33,327 nucleotides of DNA from positions 1 to 33,327 of the forward strand of contig MGAN01000020.1 of NCBI GenBank assembly GCA_001789745.1. Direction: 5' to 3'. The position numbers and the translations under genes were made by a program. The notes beneath the pieces are model-generated. The model was not told the origin of the DNA. It saw only the letters and a program-made list of their open reading frames with translations, and did no database searches. The stretch comes from Candidatus Roizmanbacteria bacterium RIFCSPLOWO2_01_FULL_40_13. Lineage in GTDB: Bacteria > Patescibacteriota > Microgenomatia > UBA1406 > GWC2-37-13. Position 1 is the stretch's first letter. Each line of letters begins with the position of its first letter. This document shows, piece by piece, positions 18,214-26,150 of this stretch.

Positions 18214-18224
18214 CTTTAAAGAGC
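18214..18224 (-). promoter_or_regulatory. boxA-like antitermination element
   Basis: GCTCTTTAAAG on the (-) strand, between tRNA-Ala and 23S, resembles the rRNA boxA core. It is also one arm of a palindrome (GCTCTTTAAA ... TTTAAAGAGC), so it may be a processing hairpin instead. Confidence 0.35.
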
Positions 18225-18230
18225 GAAGGG

Positions 18231-18304
18231 TGGACCTATGGGGAGTTGAACCCCAAACCTTCGGAATGCAAATCCGACGCTCTGGCCAATTGAGCTATAG
18301 GCCC
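18231..18304 (-). tRNA. tRNA-Ala (anticodon TGC)
   Basis: Acceptor GGGCCTA pairs with TAGGTCC (one G-U). The anticodon stem TCGGA/TCCGA holds the loop TTTGCAT, giving anticodon TGC. The T arm is TGGGG-TTCAACT-CCCCA. The CCA is not encoded. It sits about 200 bases upstream of 23S on the same strand, as in a normal 16S-23S spacer, but no 16S follows it. Confidence 0.95.
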
Positions 18305-18658
18305 GGTACAAATTATTGCTTAAAATGATCAAATTTAAAAATTTATTAGTCAAAATAACAATAACCTTCAACTTTTTTCCTGATCCGCTTTTACTTTTTG
18401 GTTTGAATACGGGGGCTGTTAGGAGAACTGTCTTGGAGTCTCCAATGCTGCCTTTATGCAAGATTTTTATTCATTGGTACAAACAGTTTAACAAATCGTT
18501 TTTTAATTGTCAATAAGTACATTTAAGATTTATAAACCCTCACAATATTTTTGCCTGAAATACATTAAAATTATGCCGCAGATTCATGAGAGAATTGCTT
18601 ATCTTGAAAGTCTTTCTCGAGAACTACAATAAGCAACCTGAAATAAGCTTAATTCGGG
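18305..18658. other. Intergenic region without a supported gene
   Basis: This should hold the tRNA-Ala/23S promoter on the (-) strand. A TTGACT -35 candidate is visible near 18347-18352, but its -10 is poor. A 19-codon (+) ORF at 18573 (MPQIHERIAYLESL ...) looks like a coiled-coil fragment and is not supported as a gene. I see no 16S sequence. Confidence 0.4.
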
Positions 18659-19309
18659 TCACTTAAATTTTTTTCTTATTTCTTCTAAAATTTCTTTGGC
18701 GATATCTTTACCCCCAAGTCCAAAGGCTAAACCTCCGGCAAGCGCTACCATGACGACTATTCCGGTAAACAGGATTCTAACCAGATCTTGAGCGACTCCC
18801 AACTGGTTAAGGACGATCAAAACAGTAAAGAAAACAATTGCCCATTTGGTGAATACGGATAGGGTATTAGCCGAAGTTGCGCCCAGTGTCTTAACACTGT
18901 GTTTGACCAGGTCGTAACCGAGATTTGAAGCCAGAAGACCTACAAACCCGATGACTACCGCCACGATTACATTGGGTAAGTAAAACAGGAATTGATTGAT
19001 TACTATGGTAGCTCTGGATAAATTCCAGACCTCAAGGGTGGGAATCAAAAATAAGATTACCACTGTCCATTTGAGAATCTCGGACAGTACATCCTCCCAA
19101 ATCTTTACCTCGCTTCTGCTTATGAGCTTCATCTTCTCCAAAAATGAATCAAGCCTGGCAAAGGAAAAAAGAGATAAAAGCGCTCTCTTTAATAGAGACG
19201 CCAAGGTCAATCCGATGATTAAGATCAACAGTCCGGTAAAGAAATTGGGAAGAAAATTAAAAAAATTCTGCAGGAAACTGTAAAAGATTGTATTCAATAG
19301 ATTCAACAT
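18659..19309 (-). CDS. Small MscS-like conserved TM-helix membrane protein
   Basis: 216 residues with four or more hydrophobic segments: FFTGLLILIIGLTLASLL, WTVVILFLIPTLEVW, FLFYLPNVIVAVVIGFVGLL and a C-terminal ILFTGIVVMVALAGGLAFGL. The last segment plus GGKDIAKEILEE resembles the pore-lining TM3 and following GLGG/AKD motif of mechanosensitive channels, and the upstream repeats fit the conserved TM-helix family linked to MscS. The cytoplasmic beta domain of true MscS is missing, so channel function is uncertain. GAGGTG seven bases before the ATG is a real Shine-Dalgarno sequence, unusual here. It is the third gene of an rplS-yraN unit, 11 bases after yraN. Confidence 0.75.
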   Translation of the reverse strand: MLNLLNTIFYSFLQNFFNFLPNFFTGLLILIIGLTLASLLKRALLSLFSFARLDSFLEKMKLISRSEVKIWEDVLSEILKWTVVILFLIPTLEVWNLSRATIVINQFLFYLPNVIVAVVIGFVGLLASNLGYDLVKHSVKTLGATSANTLSVFTKWAIVFFTVLIVLNQLGVAQDLVRILFTGIVVMVALAGGLAFGLGGKDIAKEILEEIRKKFK

Positions 19310-19320
19310 TCTAATTCACC

Positions 19321-19689
19321 TCACAATCCGTCAACTTGCTTAAAATGGTAAAATTTAGAGATTTTGAAATCGTCGGAAAAGGTAATTGATATCACGTCTA
19401 ATGACAGCTTATAACTTTTAAAATTATTTTGCAATAAGTAGAATTTGATTGCCCGCTTTAAGTTGACAATTTTCCGTAAACCAACGGCTTCGTAAGGCTT
19501 GCCCTTATGCTCGCCCATTCTGGTTTTAACTTCGACAAACGAAATAGTATTGTTTTTTTTGCCTATTATGTCAATCTCCCCCCAATGGCTATGATAGTTT
19601 TGCACCAGAATCTCGTAGCCCTTCTTCTGCAGATAGATGGCCGCTTCGTTTTCGCCCCGCTTACCGATATTTCTGTTATGGCTGTTCAT
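19321..19689 (-). CDS. yraN: YraN/UPF0102 family putative endonuclease
   Basis: 122 residues with the family pattern: NIGKRGENEAAIYLQKKGYEI at the N-terminus, then the restriction-endonuclease-like core NYHSHWGEIDIIGKKNN and FVEVKTRMGEHKGKPYEAV. Acidic residues in GEIDII and the ExK in VEVKTR form the putative metal site. Its cellular role is poorly known; a nuclease acting on branched DNA has been suggested for relatives. The ATG overlaps the rplS TGA (ATGA), so the two are translationally coupled. This rplS-yraN pairing is common in bacteria. Confidence 0.92.
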   Translation of the reverse strand: MNSHNRNIGKRGENEAAIYLQKKGYEILVQNYHSHWGEIDIIGKKNNTISFVEVKTRMGEHKGKPYEAVGLRKIVNLKRAIKFYLLQNNFKSYKLSLDVISITFSDDFKISKFYHFKQVDGL

Positions 19690-20009
19690 TTAATTTTGGC
19701 TTTGGCTTGTCGCTGGGTCAGATTTCGCAGAAAGTAAAGTTTAGCTTTTCCGGGTTTGGCTTTTTTGATAATTGAGACATTAACCAAAAAAGGAGAAACA
19801 AGCGGGATAATTCTTTCGACGCCCAAACCGGAACGCGATATTTTTCTGATTGTAAACATTCTAGCAGCTTCATTGTTGCCTTTAACTTTGATTAATATTC
19901 CTTTAAAAACTTGGGTTTTTTCCTTTTCGCCCTCCTTAAATTTATAGGTAACGCCGACAGTACTGCCCACCGGAATAACTTTGTCTTTGTATTTGAGAGC
20001 ATTTGCCAT
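19686..20009 (-). CDS. rplS: 50S ribosomal protein L19
   Basis: 107 residues. Recognisable L19 sequence: IPVGSTVGVTYKFKEGEKEK, QVFKGILIKVKGNN, TIRKISRSGLGVERIIPLVSP and the C-terminal KAKPGKAKLYFLRNL. L19 lies at the 30S-50S interface. The frame is open back to 20126, but that extension overlaps the pyrG coding start and does not fit the family; MANALKYKDKVIPVG is the proper N-terminus. The -10 box ends 5 bases before this ATG, which also fixes the start. Confidence 0.95.
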   Translation of the reverse strand: MANALKYKDKVIPVGSTVGVTYKFKEGEKEKTQVFKGILIKVKGNNEAARMFTIRKISRSGLGVERIIPLVSPFLVNVSIIKKAKPGKAKLYFLRNLTQRQAKAKIK

Positions 20010-20014
20010 AACAT

Positions 20015-20065
20015 ATTCTAGCATTATAAAAATGGTTTGACAAGACAAAGTTTGTTCTTTATACT
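20015..20065. promoter_or_regulatory. Bidirectional rplS/pyrG promoter with a shared -35
   Basis: The 7-mer TTGACAA at 20037-20043 reads TTGACA on (+) and TTGTCA on (-). Seventeen bases to the right is TATACT (20060-20065, for pyrG). Seventeen bases to the left is TAGAAT on the (-) strand (20015-20020, for rplS). Polymerase could not occupy both directions at once. The start codons are 8 and 5 bases from their -10 boxes. Confidence 0.65.
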
Positions 20066-20073
20066 TTTCAAGC

Positions 20074-21741
20074 GTGAGGACAAAATATGTATTCGTCTCC
20101 GGGGGCGTAATTTCCGGAATCGGCAAAGGGACAGTCGCCGCGTCAATCGCGTTGCTTCTTCAACGAATTGGTTATAGGGTAGCCCCAGTCAAATGCGAAA
20201 ATTATCTCAACATCGACGCCGGAACAATCAATCCGATTGAACACGGAGATCCTTTTTTATGCGAAGACGGAACAGAAGCCGATATGGATCTTGGTACGTA
20301 TGAAAAATTTTTGGGGGTTGAAGTCGGCAAAAGCAACTTCATCACCATGGGTCAGGTCTATCAGGAAGTTATCCAAAAAGAGCGGCGATTTGAATACGGC
20401 GGAGAAGACGTCGAAGCCATTCCACACATCACTGACGAGATACAAAGAAGAATTAATATAGCCGGGAAAAAAACTGGAGCTGAAATTGTGGTCGTTGAGT
20501 TGGGCGGGACAGCGGGCGAATACCAAAATGTATTTTATTACGAAGCGGCCCGCATTCTATCTTTTAAAAACCCGGGCGATGTAATTCATGTTCATGTCGG
20601 CTATATGCCAACTCCCAAACATCTGGGCGAACCAAAGACCAAGCCAATACAGCTGTCGGTTAAAACCTTAAATAGCATGGGCATCCAGCCTGACTTCATC
20701 ATCGCAAGATCGGAAAAAATAATGGACGAACGGAGAAAAAAACGCTTTGCGTTGTTTTGCAACGTCAGAACCGAGGACATTTTTTCGGTACCCGATCTTG
20801 CGATCATTTATGAGATTCCGCTGGTTTTCAAAAATCAGGGATTTCATAATTTATTATTAAAAAAATTAGGGTTGAAACAGAGAAAAGAAAATTTTGCGGA
20901 TTGGCAAGCGCTGATTGGCAAAATCAAACAGGTTAAAAAAAATAAGAAAAAGCTGCAAATAGCCGTAGTGGGCAAATACTTCACCACCGGCGAGTATCAG
21001 CTGCGTGATTCATACATTGCTCTTTTTGACGCTCTGGAGCATGCTTCTTGGCATCACGACGTCAATCTTGAGAGCCTGTGGATCGATGCTGAAAAAGTCG
21101 AATCCAAAAAAGACGTTCTACTTGAGAAAGATATCGACGGCATGATCGTACCGATAGGTTGGGGTCCGAGAGGAGCCGAAGGCATGATAGCGGCCGCCGG
21201 TTATGCCAGGCATAATAAAATTCCTTATCTTGGCTTATGTTATGGCATGCAGCTGGCGACCGTTTCTTTCGCAAGAGAAGCGCTTGGTTGGAAAGAGGCT
21301 GATACGACAGAAAATCATCCAAAAACAAAATTTCCCGTGATCCATCTTATGGAAAAACAAAAAGCGCATATGAAACGCCGGGCTTATGGCGGAACGATGA
21401 GATTAGGAGCATGGAAAGCAGTAGTTAAAAAAAATACACTGGCTTGGCAAGCTTATAGTAGTTACAACGGATTTATTAATGAAGCTGCCGGTTTGACAAG
21501 CGAAAGACACAGGCACAGATATGAGTTTAATAATAAATACCTAAAAAAATTCGAGGACGCCGGAATGATCTTTTCAGCCAAATCTACAATCGAAAATCTG
21601 GTCGAAATTATAGAGTTAGCCCCTTCTGACCACCCTTTTTATCTCGGGACACAAGGTCACCCCGAATATAAATCAAGCCCCCTGAAACCTCACCCGATCT
21701 TTCTGAAATTTATTGAAGCCTGTCTGGATAACGGAAAATAG
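20074..21741 (+). CDS. pyrG: CTP synthase
   Basis: Makes CTP from UTP with glutamine and ATP. 555 residues. The N-terminal synthetase domain has the P-loop-like KYVFVSGGVISGIGKGTVAA, VKCENYLNIDAGTINPIEHG and EVVVVELGGTAGEYQN-type regions. The C-terminal class I glutaminase domain has the nucleophile elbow YLGLCYGMQLA (C389) and the QGHPEY histidine/glutamate pair near residue 525. It starts with GTG at 20074, giving MRTKYVFVSGG; there is no ATG nearby. With the -10 box ending at 20065, the mRNA would be leaderless. Confidence 0.97.
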   Translation: MRTKYVFVSGGVISGIGKGTVAASIALLLQRIGYRVAPVKCENYLNIDAGTINPIEHGDPFLCEDGTEADMDLGTYEKFLGVEVGKSNFITMGQVYQEVIQKERRFEYGGEDVEAIPHITDEIQRRINIAGKKTGAEIVVVELGGTAGEYQNVFYYEAARILSFKNPGDVIHVHVGYMPTPKHLGEPKTKPIQLSVKTLNSMGIQPDFIIARSEKIMDERRKKRFALFCNVRTEDIFSVPDLAIIYEIPLVFKNQGFHNLLLKKLGLKQRKENFADWQALIGKIKQVKKNKKKLQIAVVGKYFTTGEYQLRDSYIALFDALEHASWHHDVNLESLWIDAEKVESKKDVLLEKDIDGMIVPIGWGPRGAEGMIAAAGYARHNKIPYLGLCYGMQLATVSFAREALGWKEADTTENHPKTKFPVIHLMEKQKAHMKRRAYGGTMRLGAWKAVVKKNTLAWQAYSSYNGFINEAAGLTSERHRHRYEFNNKYLKKFEDAGMIFSAKSTIENLVEIIELAPSDHPFYLGTQGHPEYKSSPLKPHPIFLKFIEACLDNGK

Positions 21742-21765
21742 TTGCCGGAAAACAGATAATAGAAG

Positions 21766-21821
21766 TATAATCCGCTTTTTCGCGCTCCGAAAGAGCTGTA
21801 AATCGGAGTAAGACGGGTATA
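21766..21821 (+). repeat. Two-hairpin element, copy 5 (left arm shortened)
   Basis: Reads TATA-ATCCGCTTTTTCGC ... GAGCTGTAAATCGGAG and then TAAGACGGGTATA. The centre and right arm match copies 1 and 2. The left arm lacks the CCCGTCTA block, so the outer stem cannot form. It lies between the convergent pyrG and eno genes, with no other terminator visible. Confidence 0.7.
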
Positions 21822-21830
21822 GAGCTAATT

Positions 21831-23102
21831 CTATTTTTTCAACTCCTCCCTTTCAATCTGCCACAAACGATTATATTTTGCCAACCTCTCACCACGGGCA
21901 GATGCTCCGAATTTCACAAAATCAGACTGCACAGCCACAGCAAAGTCCGCGATAAAGCTGTCGTTGGTCTCACCCGATCGATGGGAGACAATATAATTAA
22001 AACTGTTTTTTCTCGCTAGATCTATGACCTCAAGCGTTTCGGTAATTGTTCCTATTTGGTTGGGTTTGACAAGCACAGTAGTGCAGATTTTTTCCCGGAT
22101 GGCGCGCTCAAGTCTTTGCTTATTGGTCGTAAGAATATCGTCACCGACCAGATAGATATTCTTGGGAATTTTCAGATTAAAAGCGGCCCAATCCTGCCAG
22201 TTGTCTTCGTGGATGGGATCTTCAACTACCAAAAACGGGTAGGAGGTGACGAGTTTGTAAAGAAAATCAAGATATTCGTCAGATTTTAGTGGGTGGGGTT
22301 TATCTTTAATCTGATATCTGCCTTCTTTATAAAAATGCGAGGCGGCAATATCCAGGCCCAAAAAAACATCGAGGCCTATCTTGAGATTCTTTTGCCCGAT
22401 TGTTTCAATTAGAATTTCTATGGCATCCAGATTGGTGGGAAAGTCAGGCGCAAATCCTCCCTCTTCCCCAACCGAAATATTGGAATTTCGGTAGACCAGA
22501 ACTTTCTGCACTTCATGGTAAACCTCAACTCCAATCCTGTATGCTTCGGTAAAGGAAAACGACGATGAAGGTATGATCTGAAACTCCTGGAATTCCAAAT
22601 TGTTATTGGCGTGCTTACCGCCATTGATGATGTTAAAAATCGGGGCGGGCAATCTCTCTATGGGAATCTGGGATTTGAAGATAGACTGGTAGAGGCTGTT
22701 GATGTATTTGAACAGAGATATTTTGAGATCGTCTGCCGCCGCTTTAACTATTAATTGCGAGATGGTGAGAACGGTGTTGCCTCCCAGTTTGCTTTTATTT
22801 TTTGTTCCATCGGCTTTGATCAGCCAGCCGTCGATCTCTTGCTGTTTTAAGGGAGAAACACCTACCAGCTTCGGACCGATTAGGTCGTTAATATAAGATA
22901 CCGCCCTAGTGACACCCATTCCGTCGAATCGCGAATTATCATTATCTCTCAACTCCAAAGCTTCAGTCTTGCCTCTTGATGTACCGGCGGGTATTGAGGT
23001 AGTAACCGATATGCCGTTATCAAGTATGAGTCTCCCCTCTATAGTAGGGTAACCACGGGAATCAATGATCTCATAAGCGTAAATTTTTTTGATTTTAGCC
23101 AT
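21831..23102 (-). CDS. eno: Enolase (phosphopyruvate hydratase), divergent
   Basis: Converts 2-phosphoglycerate to PEP. 423 residues. Conserved parts: YEIIDSRGYPTIE, the Mg-loop PAGTSRGKTEALELRD (usually SGASTG; the loop serine is retained), NIINGGKHANNNLEFQEF, VGEEGGFAPDF, LDVFLGLDIAASHFY, VVEDPIHEDNW, VGDDILTTN, the catalytic lysine in TVLVKPNQIGT, and SHRSGET. All expected metal ligands and catalytic residues appear present, though surrounding sequence is unusually diverged. It lies 33 bases downstream of ppsA on the same strand, so the two are probably one transcript acting on PEP. Confidence 0.95.
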   Translation of the reverse strand: MAKIKKIYAYEIIDSRGYPTIEGRLILDNGISVTTSIPAGTSRGKTEALELRDNDNSRFDGMGVTRAVSYINDLIGPKLVGVSPLKQQEIDGWLIKADGTKNKSKLGGNTVLTISQLIVKAAADDLKISLFKYINSLYQSIFKSQIPIERLPAPIFNIINGGKHANNNLEFQEFQIIPSSSFSFTEAYRIGVEVYHEVQKVLVYRNSNISVGEEGGFAPDFPTNLDAIEILIETIGQKNLKIGLDVFLGLDIAASHFYKEGRYQIKDKPHPLKSDEYLDFLYKLVTSYPFLVVEDPIHEDNWQDWAAFNLKIPKNIYLVGDDILTTNKQRLERAIREKICTTVLVKPNQIGTITETLEVIDLARKNSFNYIVSHRSGETNDSFIADFAVAVQSDFVKFGASARGERLAKYNRLWQIEREELKK

Positions 23103-23135
23103 AAATATGATTTAGATGCTGCGGATCTTTGCGCA

Positions 23136-25478
23136 TCACAATTTTAACTTCTTTTCAATAAGGTAAACATTTTCACGCGTGCGGTCAATCGCGTCGGAAT
23201 TGACGGAAACGCTGGTGATACCCGATTTGACCAACTCTTCCACCAAATCAGGATAGTCGGAAGCAGCCTGCCCGCAGATTGAGGAAGTAATCTCATGCTG
23301 CGAAGCTGTAGTCACGACATCCTTGAGGACCTTGATAATAACCGGATGTCGCTCGTCATAGATTTCAGCCACTTCTTCATTGTCGCGGTCGACACCCAAA
23401 AGCATCATGGTCAGGTCGTTTGTTCCTATTGATATACCGTCTATTCCCACTTTGATGAATTCCTTGAGATTTAAAGCGCTTGACGGGACTTCAACCATGA
23501 TCAGAAGTTTAAACCCTTCCTGATTTAAGAGTCCGGAATTTTTTATTTGCTCTTTTATTTTGATTAATTCCCAAGGAACTCGAACAAAAGGGATCATCAG
23601 CTGAATGTTATTGTAGCCGGAAGAAAACACTTTTTTTATCGCTTCGAGTTCCAACTGAAAGACTTCCGGATTAGCAATATAGCGATAGGCACCTCTAAAT
23701 CCAAGCATAGGATTTTCTTCATGCGGTTCGTAATCTTTACCCCCTTTTAAATTGCGGTATTCATTGGTTTTGAAATCGGTTGCTCTATAGATTATTGGTC
23801 TGGGATAAAAGGATTTTGCAAAAGTTAGAATATCGTTAGTCAGTCTGTTAATAAAAACCGGCTGGTTTTTGTGCTTGATAAACTCCTTGGGGTGGGTTCC
23901 GATTTGAGCAATCATAAATTCGGCGCGCAGCAGACCTACTCCGTCGACGTTCATTTTGGCTACTTTTGCGGCCTGATCAGGCTCGGCAAGATTGACATAA
24001 ACGTGCGTTTTGGTTTTAATTTTTTTTGTTGCTTCCGAATTTCGAACAGACGCGCCAAGTCGTGCCTCTCCAGCCGAAATTGCTATCTTTCCCTTAAATA
24101 TTTCACCGCTGGCTCCGTTGACGGTAATAATCATCTCATTTTTAAGTTTTTTCGTGGCATTTCCCGCGCCGACCACGGCCGGAATTCCCAGTTCGCGTGA
24201 AACTATAGCGGCATGCGAAGTCCTGCCGCCTTTATCAGTTACGATAGCTGCCGATTTTTTCATCGCCGGTACATAATCGGGGTTGGTCATAGGTGCGACC
24301 AAGATGTCGCCACTCTTAATCTTGCTAATTTCCCGGGGCGAGAAGATAATTTTAACCGGACCAGTGGCAATTCCCGGGGATGCGGGACTACCGGTTACCA
24401 GCGGCAGTCGGTTATCAACTATCAGCTCTTCGGTTTTCGACTGTTTAGTATTTATCGTCGTAATCGGTCTTGACTGGACAATATAAACTTGATTAGCTTC
24501 GATTGCCCATTCAATGTCCTGGGGGAAAAAATAATGGTTTTCTATCTCTTTGACCAAAAGCGCAACTTTAATAATCTCGTGGTCTGAAATTTTTTGTTTA
24601 CCGACTTCGGATTGAGCTAATTTTACTTCGGCGTTGTTTTTATGAGATTTAATTAATTTGACTTTTTGTTGACTGATATCTTTTTTAAGTATTACAAATG
24701 ATCTTTTGTCAACTTCAAAATGGTCGGGTGTGACCTTACCTCCAACTATATATTCTCCCAAACCCAAAATTGCCTCAATTATAATTTTCGTTTTGTCATT
24801 GGTCACCGGTTCTAAACTAAAAGCAATTCCGGATTTTTCAGAATGCACCATTCTTTGGACGACTACCGCTAAACCCACTTTTATTTTGTCAAATCCTTGC
24901 CGGTGGCGGTAATAAATTGCTCGAGCCGTGAAAAGCGACGCCCAGCACTCCTTGATTTTGGTTAAAAGTACAGCATCACCTTGAACATTAAGAAATGTCT
25001 CCTGTTGACCGGCAAACGAAGCGGAAGGTAAATCCTCGGCAGTAGCTGATGATCTGACTGCCACCAATTCAGGATTGTAGAGATTTTTAATTTTCCCCCC
25101 TGCTGCTTTATAAACAGAAGTTTTTTTATTTAGATATTTTAGTTCTTTTGAATTTAATTCTTCGTAATAATTAATTATCGTATGGGCTAAACCGGCTGGG
25201 ATATCGGCATCGAGTACAAGATTTTGGCAGTGGGAGGAAGCCTGCTCTAACTCTGACGAATTTTCGTAATTGATAAATGAGGTGAATTCCTTGAGTCTTT
25301 TGGCAATGCCAACTTGCTCGATAAAATCAAAATATGCTTTAGACGTAATAATAAACCCGTAAGGAACGGGTAAATTTGCGTTAGTCATCTCACCCAAGTT
25401 AGCGCCTTTTCCACCGACCAACCCTACATCTTCCTTGACGACTTCTTCAAACCAGACTATATTTTTTTTAATAGGCAT
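23136..25478 (-). CDS. ppsA: Phosphoenolpyruvate synthase
   Basis: Makes PEP from pyruvate and ATP (pyruvate, water dikinase), a gluconeogenic step. 780 residues. An N-terminal ATP-grasp domain (NIVWFEEVVKEDVGLVGGKG, VRSSATAEDLPSASFAGQQE, GIAFSLEPVT) is followed by the mobile phosphohistidine domain GGRTSHAAIVSRELGIPAVV (H422) and the C-terminal PEP/pyruvate TIM barrel (GVGLLRAEFMI, NPMLGFRGAYRY, GIDGISIGTNDLT, SICGQAASDYPDLVEEL). The ATG is only 4 bases from repeat copy 6, which therefore occupies its promoter region. PPDK is a related alternative, but length and domain order fit PpsA. Confidence 0.96.
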   Translation of the reverse strand: MPIKKNIVWFEEVVKEDVGLVGGKGANLGEMTNANLPVPYGFIITSKAYFDFIEQVGIAKRLKEFTSFINYENSSELEQASSHCQNLVLDADIPAGLAHTIINYYEELNSKELKYLNKKTSVYKAAGGKIKNLYNPELVAVRSSATAEDLPSASFAGQQETFLNVQGDAVLLTKIKECWASLFTARAIYYRHRQGFDKIKVGLAVVVQRMVHSEKSGIAFSLEPVTNDKTKIIIEAILGLGEYIVGGKVTPDHFEVDKRSFVILKKDISQQKVKLIKSHKNNAEVKLAQSEVGKQKISDHEIIKVALLVKEIENHYFFPQDIEWAIEANQVYIVQSRPITTINTKQSKTEELIVDNRLPLVTGSPASPGIATGPVKIIFSPREISKIKSGDILVAPMTNPDYVPAMKKSAAIVTDKGGRTSHAAIVSRELGIPAVVGAGNATKKLKNEMIITVNGASGEIFKGKIAISAGEARLGASVRNSEATKKIKTKTHVYVNLAEPDQAAKVAKMNVDGVGLLRAEFMIAQIGTHPKEFIKHKNQPVFINRLTNDILTFAKSFYPRPIIYRATDFKTNEYRNLKGGKDYEPHEENPMLGFRGAYRYIANPEVFQLELEAIKKVFSSGYNNIQLMIPFVRVPWELIKIKEQIKNSGLLNQEGFKLLIMVEVPSSALNLKEFIKVGIDGISIGTNDLTMMLLGVDRDNEEVAEIYDERHPVIIKVLKDVVTTASQHEITSSICGQAASDYPDLVEELVKSGITSVSVNSDAIDRTRENVYLIEKKLKL

Positions 25479-25482
25479 AAGT

Positions 25483-25582
25483 TATACTTCTATTAATTGA
25501 AATCGCAATCAGTATATACCCCCTAAGTTGATTTGATAAGATGACTTTAGTTGACAATTTGCAAAATCAACTAAGACGGGTA
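25483..25582 (+). repeat. Two-hairpin dispersed element, copy 6
   Basis: TATACT ... AGTATA with ATTG/CAAT inside forms the first hairpin. The second is at 25515-25582: left arm TATACCCCCTAAGTTGAT, right arm ATCAACTAAGACGGGTA. It is a near twin of copy 4. It sits just upstream of ppsA on the opposite strand. Read on the (-) strand it contains TATACT about 29 bases before the ppsA ATG and could carry that gene's promoter. Confidence 0.8.
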
Positions 25583-25604
25583 GATATATAATATAACTGT
25601 GACC

Positions 25605-25716
25605 GGGACATAAGTGTCATTTCGAGCTTGTCTAGAAATCTTTTACAGCGGCGATTGAGACGGATTCCTCGATCCGCTTCGCGCCCTCGAAAATGACAAT
25701 GAAATAATTATGTCCC
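25605..25716 (+). repeat. GGGACATAA / TGTCAT-type inverted repeat, copy C
   Basis: Outer ends GGGACATAA and TTATGTCCC are inverted repeats. Inside them, GTGTCATTTCGAG faces CTCGAAAATGACA. The ends resemble the TGTCAT family at 3399 and 14817, but the core differs (GGATTCCTCGATCCGCTTCG). Non-coding. Confidence 0.65.
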
Positions 25717-25818
25717 ATCCATAATATAACTATAAAATAGCAGCGAAAGCAAGTTTTTTTAAATATTTTCAAAAAATACTGTTACTTTAAGCGTACTTAT
25801 GTCAAACCCGGATGAAAA

Positions 25819-25926
25819 TGTCATACCCCATAGTTTGTAATATTCCCGAATCTATACTTTCTCCACGGATGATTAACCGGCGGAATCCAGTTTGATTTGT
25901 GTTCCGTCAATACTGCCGGGGATGAC
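25819..25926 (+). repeat. Possible degenerate TGTCAT-type repeat
   Basis: Starts TGTCATACCCC and ends GGGGATGAC, with an inner CGGATGATTAACCGGCGGAA segment. The inverted ends fit the same family, but the match is weak. The ~560 bases between copy 6 and the malic enzyme start otherwise hold no gene I can support; an open 60-codon frame at 25937-26119 has no recognisable content. Confidence 0.35.
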
Positions 25927-25948
25927 TTAACTTTTAATGATTTATCAG

Positions 25949-25968
25949 GTGAAACTCTCTGGGCTTGC
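25949..25968 (+). repeat. Direct repeat upstream of malic enzyme gene
   Basis: GTGAAACTCTCTGGGCTTGC matches the 20-mer at 27293-27312 at 18 of 20 positions in the same orientation. The pair brackets the malic enzyme gene. Confidence 0.5.
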
Positions 25969-26150
25969 GCCAAGGGCATCTTCACATGCACCTATTGCTA
26001 CAACCTGGAGGAAAGAAATTGGCAAGCTCACATTTCATGTTGACTATGGGGAAAAAAGTAATTCAGGAGATAAGTATAAATTTAACGGAAAAGAAATTGA
26101 AGAAAAAAAGAAACCGTAGATCTTTAACCCGTCATGTTAGAATAATGCTT

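Noticed and set aside
18216-18461. 81-codon (-) ORF over tRNA-Ala
   Set aside because: Its second half is the tRNA read as protein (SSIGQSVG ... RRFGVQLPIGPP); the first half has no recognisable content.
20010-20126. Upstream extension of the rplS frame
   Set aside because: It would overlap the pyrG start on the other strand and cover both promoters; L19 normally begins near MANALKYKDK.
25965-26144. N-terminal extension of the malic enzyme frame
   Set aside because: About 60 extra basic residues with no match to the family, overlapping repeat-like sequence; a -10 box just before ATG 26151 supports the shorter start.
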